DNA of 7,738 bases from Pseudomonadota bacterium (GTDB lineage Bacteria > Pseudomonadota > Alphaproteobacteria > Micropepsales > Micropepsaceae), in contig JANYBR010000465.1 in the NCBI GenBank assembly GCA_025360685.1, positions 1 to 7,738 on the forward strand. Reading direction: 5' to 3'. The notes beneath the pieces were generated by a model. It was not told the origin of the DNA and did no database searches. It saw only the letters and a list, made by a program, of their open reading frames with translations. A program made the position numbers and the translations under genes. This document shows, piece after piece, positions 5,760 through 7,738 of the stretch (position 1 is the first letter of the stretch; every line of letters starts with the position of its first letter).

Positions 5760-5889
5760 ATTTGCGTCGCGCACGTTGGTGCCAGATTCGGCCCTCGAGA
5801 CTCCGTAGCGTCGGCGTTCGGAGCGGGATGAAGGCCAAATTGAAATCCTCATCCTCGGCGCCGGCGAAGGATGCATGCCAGGCGGTGTG
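5760..5889. other. convergent gap between usg and the small hypothetical gene
   Basis: 130 bases between two convergent stops. Unlike the other two convergent gaps in the window, it does not contain the four-way repeat. I see only a weak hairpin, CTCCG/CGGAG (5801-5805 with 5819-5823), with no T-tract, and a GGCGCC palindrome near 5860. No coding signal is convincing. Confidence 0.5.
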
Positions 5890-6072
5890 CTAGGCGAGCC
5901 GCTTGTGGTGCCGCGCATCTTCCTCAACTGGCGTGTTTTGTTCGATCCAGTCTTCGGCGCGCGACAGATGCTTGAACGGCCCGACATGATGTTTCAGGCC
6001 ATCGTGCGCAATCACTTCAACGTAGTACTGGCGCGTTGTTCGGGCTTTTGCTGATCGGGATTCTTTCTCCAT
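5890..6072 (-). CDS. small hypothetical protein, 60 residues
   Basis: I do not recognise this family. The frame is open back to an ATG at 6174, but the internal ATG at 6072 has a clear ribosome binding site (CCGGAGG, about nine bases upstream) and gives a sensible protein starting MEKESRSAKARTTRQ. The core YYVEVIAHDGLKHHVGPFKHLSRAEDWIEQNTP (residues 15-47, given here only as landmarks YYVEVIAHDG, HHVGPFKHLSRAEDWIEQN) reads like a small alpha/beta fold. Two beta strands would be followed by a helix, with Lys/Arg-rich N and His/Lys-rich C termini. That shape and charge suggest a cytoplasmic protein, perhaps nucleic-acid or protein binding, which is inference only. It diverges from groES with a 296-base gap between them and converges on usg. 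An AT-rich patch at about 6189-6205 may hold its promoter, but I cannot define -35 and -10 boxes. Confidence 0.65.
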   Translation of the reverse strand: MEKESRSAKARTTRQYYVEVIAHDGLKHHVGPFKHLSRAEDWIEQNTPVEEDARHHKRLA

Positions 6073-6255
6073 CGCTTGTGCCTCCGGCTGTGCTGCGTGA
6101 TTTTTCCTCGCTCGCGTTGTTGCCCCTGAGATGTGCTGACTGAGCCCGCTTGGCGGCACTCGAAACTCCGCCACCGGACACCTTCATCAACTGATAAATA
6201 TAGTCGTTTCACAGTGCAAAGTCTGTTCAAAAGACGTGACGGCGCCAATAGGGGG

Positions 6256-6283
6256 TTGACCTGATGGGCCGCCGACCCTAAAT
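6256..6283 (+). promoter_or_regulatory. groESL promoter, heat-shock (sigma-32-like) type
   Basis: TTGACC (6256-6261) lies 16 bases before CTAAAT, within CCCTAAAT (6276-6283). The C-run before the -10 recalls alphaproteobacterial sigma-32 promoters (CTTGA/CCCTATA-like), although the -35 is equally close to a housekeeping TTGACA. Initiation around 6290 would place the CIRCE element at the very start of the transcript, as is usual for groESL. Confidence 0.6.
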
Positions 6284-6295
6284 ACCCGCTGGGAG

Positions 6296-6322
6296 TTGGC
6301 ACTCTGTTCGCATGAGTGCTGC
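6296..6322 (+). promoter_or_regulatory. CIRCE operator (HrcA binding site) of groESL
   Basis: TTGGCACTC (6296-6304), a nine-base spacer, then GAGTGCTGC (6314-6322). The consensus is TTAGCACTC-N9-GAGTGCTAA, so the left arm has one mismatch and the right arm two, both in the outer positions. Spacing and location in the groES leader are exact for CIRCE. HrcA binding here represses groESL under non-stress conditions. No hrcA gene lies in the window. Confidence 0.92.
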
Positions 6323-6368
6323 TACCCAATGAATTCACTGAATATTCAATTACTTAGGGAGCTATCGC

Positions 6369-6686
6369 ATGAAATTCCGTCCGCTTGGCGACCGCGTCGT
6401 CGTCCGCCGCGTGAAAGAAGATCAGAAGACACCCGGCGGGATCATCATCCCCGACACCGTCCAGGAGAAGCCGCAGGAAGGCGAGATCATCTCGGTCGGC
6501 CCCGGCGCCCTTGACGACAATGGCAAGCGCGTTGTTCCGGAAGTTAAGGCCGGCGATTTCGTCCTGTTCGGCAAATGGTCGGGCACCGAAGTGAAGGTCG
6601 ACGGCGAGGAACTCCTGATCATGAAGGAGTCCGACATCATGGGCATTCTCGAAGGTCGCCCGATGGCCAAGAAGAAGGCCGCTTAA
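6369..6686 (+). CDS. groES: co-chaperonin GroES (Hsp10)
   Basis: A 105-residue co-chaperonin that forms the heptameric lid of the GroEL folding chamber in the cytoplasm. The N terminus MKFRPLGDRVVVRR is diagnostic. The mobile loop that docks on GroEL spans about 16-35 and contains GGIIIP (23-28). The roof-loop region and the C-terminal strand (VDGEELLIMKESDIMGILE) are normal. After ILE the protein continues GRPMAKKKAA, a lysine-rich tail of roughly eight to ten residues that E. coli GroES (97 residues) lacks. ATG 6369 follows TAGGGAG (6355-6361) by seven bases. It is first in the operon with groEL, behind a heat-shock-type promoter and CIRCE, with a 79-base intercistronic gap. Confidence 0.98.
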   Translation: MKFRPLGDRVVVRRVKEDQKTPGGIIIPDTVQEKPQEGEIISVGPGALDDNGKRVVPEVKAGDFVLFGKWSGTEVKVDGEELLIMKESDIMGILEGRPMAKKKAA

Positions 6687-6711
6687 GCAGAAAACAGATC
6701 ACAGAACACAG

Positions 6712-6751
6712 GTATCGGAATAATCCGATCCCCGTTTTCCGTATTCCGTAC
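6712..6751 (+). promoter_or_regulatory. alternative hairpins in the groES-groEL intercistronic leader
   Basis: Two mutually exclusive stems share the strand at 6714-6722. The short one is ATCGGA (6714-6719) with TCCGAT (6724-6729) around a four-base loop. The long one pairs 6712-6714 plus 6716-6722 with 6742-6748 plus 6749-6751: ten base pairs with a single bulged T at 6715. The long stem ends three bases before the groEL ribosome binding site AGGAG (6754-6758). This geometry could tune groEL translation or mRNA processing. Function is inference. Confidence 0.4.
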
Positions 6752-6765
6752 TCAGGAGAAAAGAC

Positions 6766-7738
<973 letters not shown>

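Overview
The window is GC-rich with tightly packed genes. It looks like a chromosomal segment of an alphaproteobacterium. The main taxonomic cues are a Usg-family protein (a small family I know essentially from alphaproteobacteria) and a groESL operon behind a heat-shock-type promoter and a CIRCE operator. I cannot place it more finely. No tRNA, rRNA, CRISPR array, transposase or phage gene is visible.

Layout, left to right. (1) Positions 1-1249, minus strand: a protein of the 4-hydroxybutyryl-CoA dehydratase / HpaB flavoprotein family, cut by the left edge. It is dehydratase-like in sequence but lacks the iron-sulfur ligands. (2) 1357-2388, plus strand: an acetylpolyamine amidohydrolase (HDAC superfamily), divergent from gene 1. 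(3) 2567-3067, minus strand: an unrecognised small helical protein. (4) 3169-3969, plus strand: a class I SAM methyltransferase. (5) 4854-5309 and 4150-4839, minus strand: a two-gene unit of a PaaI-type hotdog thioesterase followed by a DUF2461 protein. (6) 5496-5759, plus strand: usg. (7) 5890-6072, minus strand: a 60-residue hypothetical protein. (8) 6369 to the right edge, plus strand: groES and the first 324 codons of groEL.

The most unusual content is non-coding. Two copies of one structured repeat (2412-2555 and 3982-4140) lie in the same orientation, each filling the gap between a convergent gene pair. Each folds into a closed four-way junction with no unpaired base at the junction. 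Where the copies differ inside the helices, two differences are compensatory (C:G to G:C), so the fold itself appears conserved. I cannot match this element to a named family from memory.

The groESL operon is the only clearly co-regulated unit: promoter, CIRCE in the leader, two good ribosome binding sites, and a possible alternative hairpin switch between groES and groEL. The other genes look like independent housekeeping or accessory metabolic genes. A polyamine/GABA catabolic link between genes 1 and 2 is possible but speculative.
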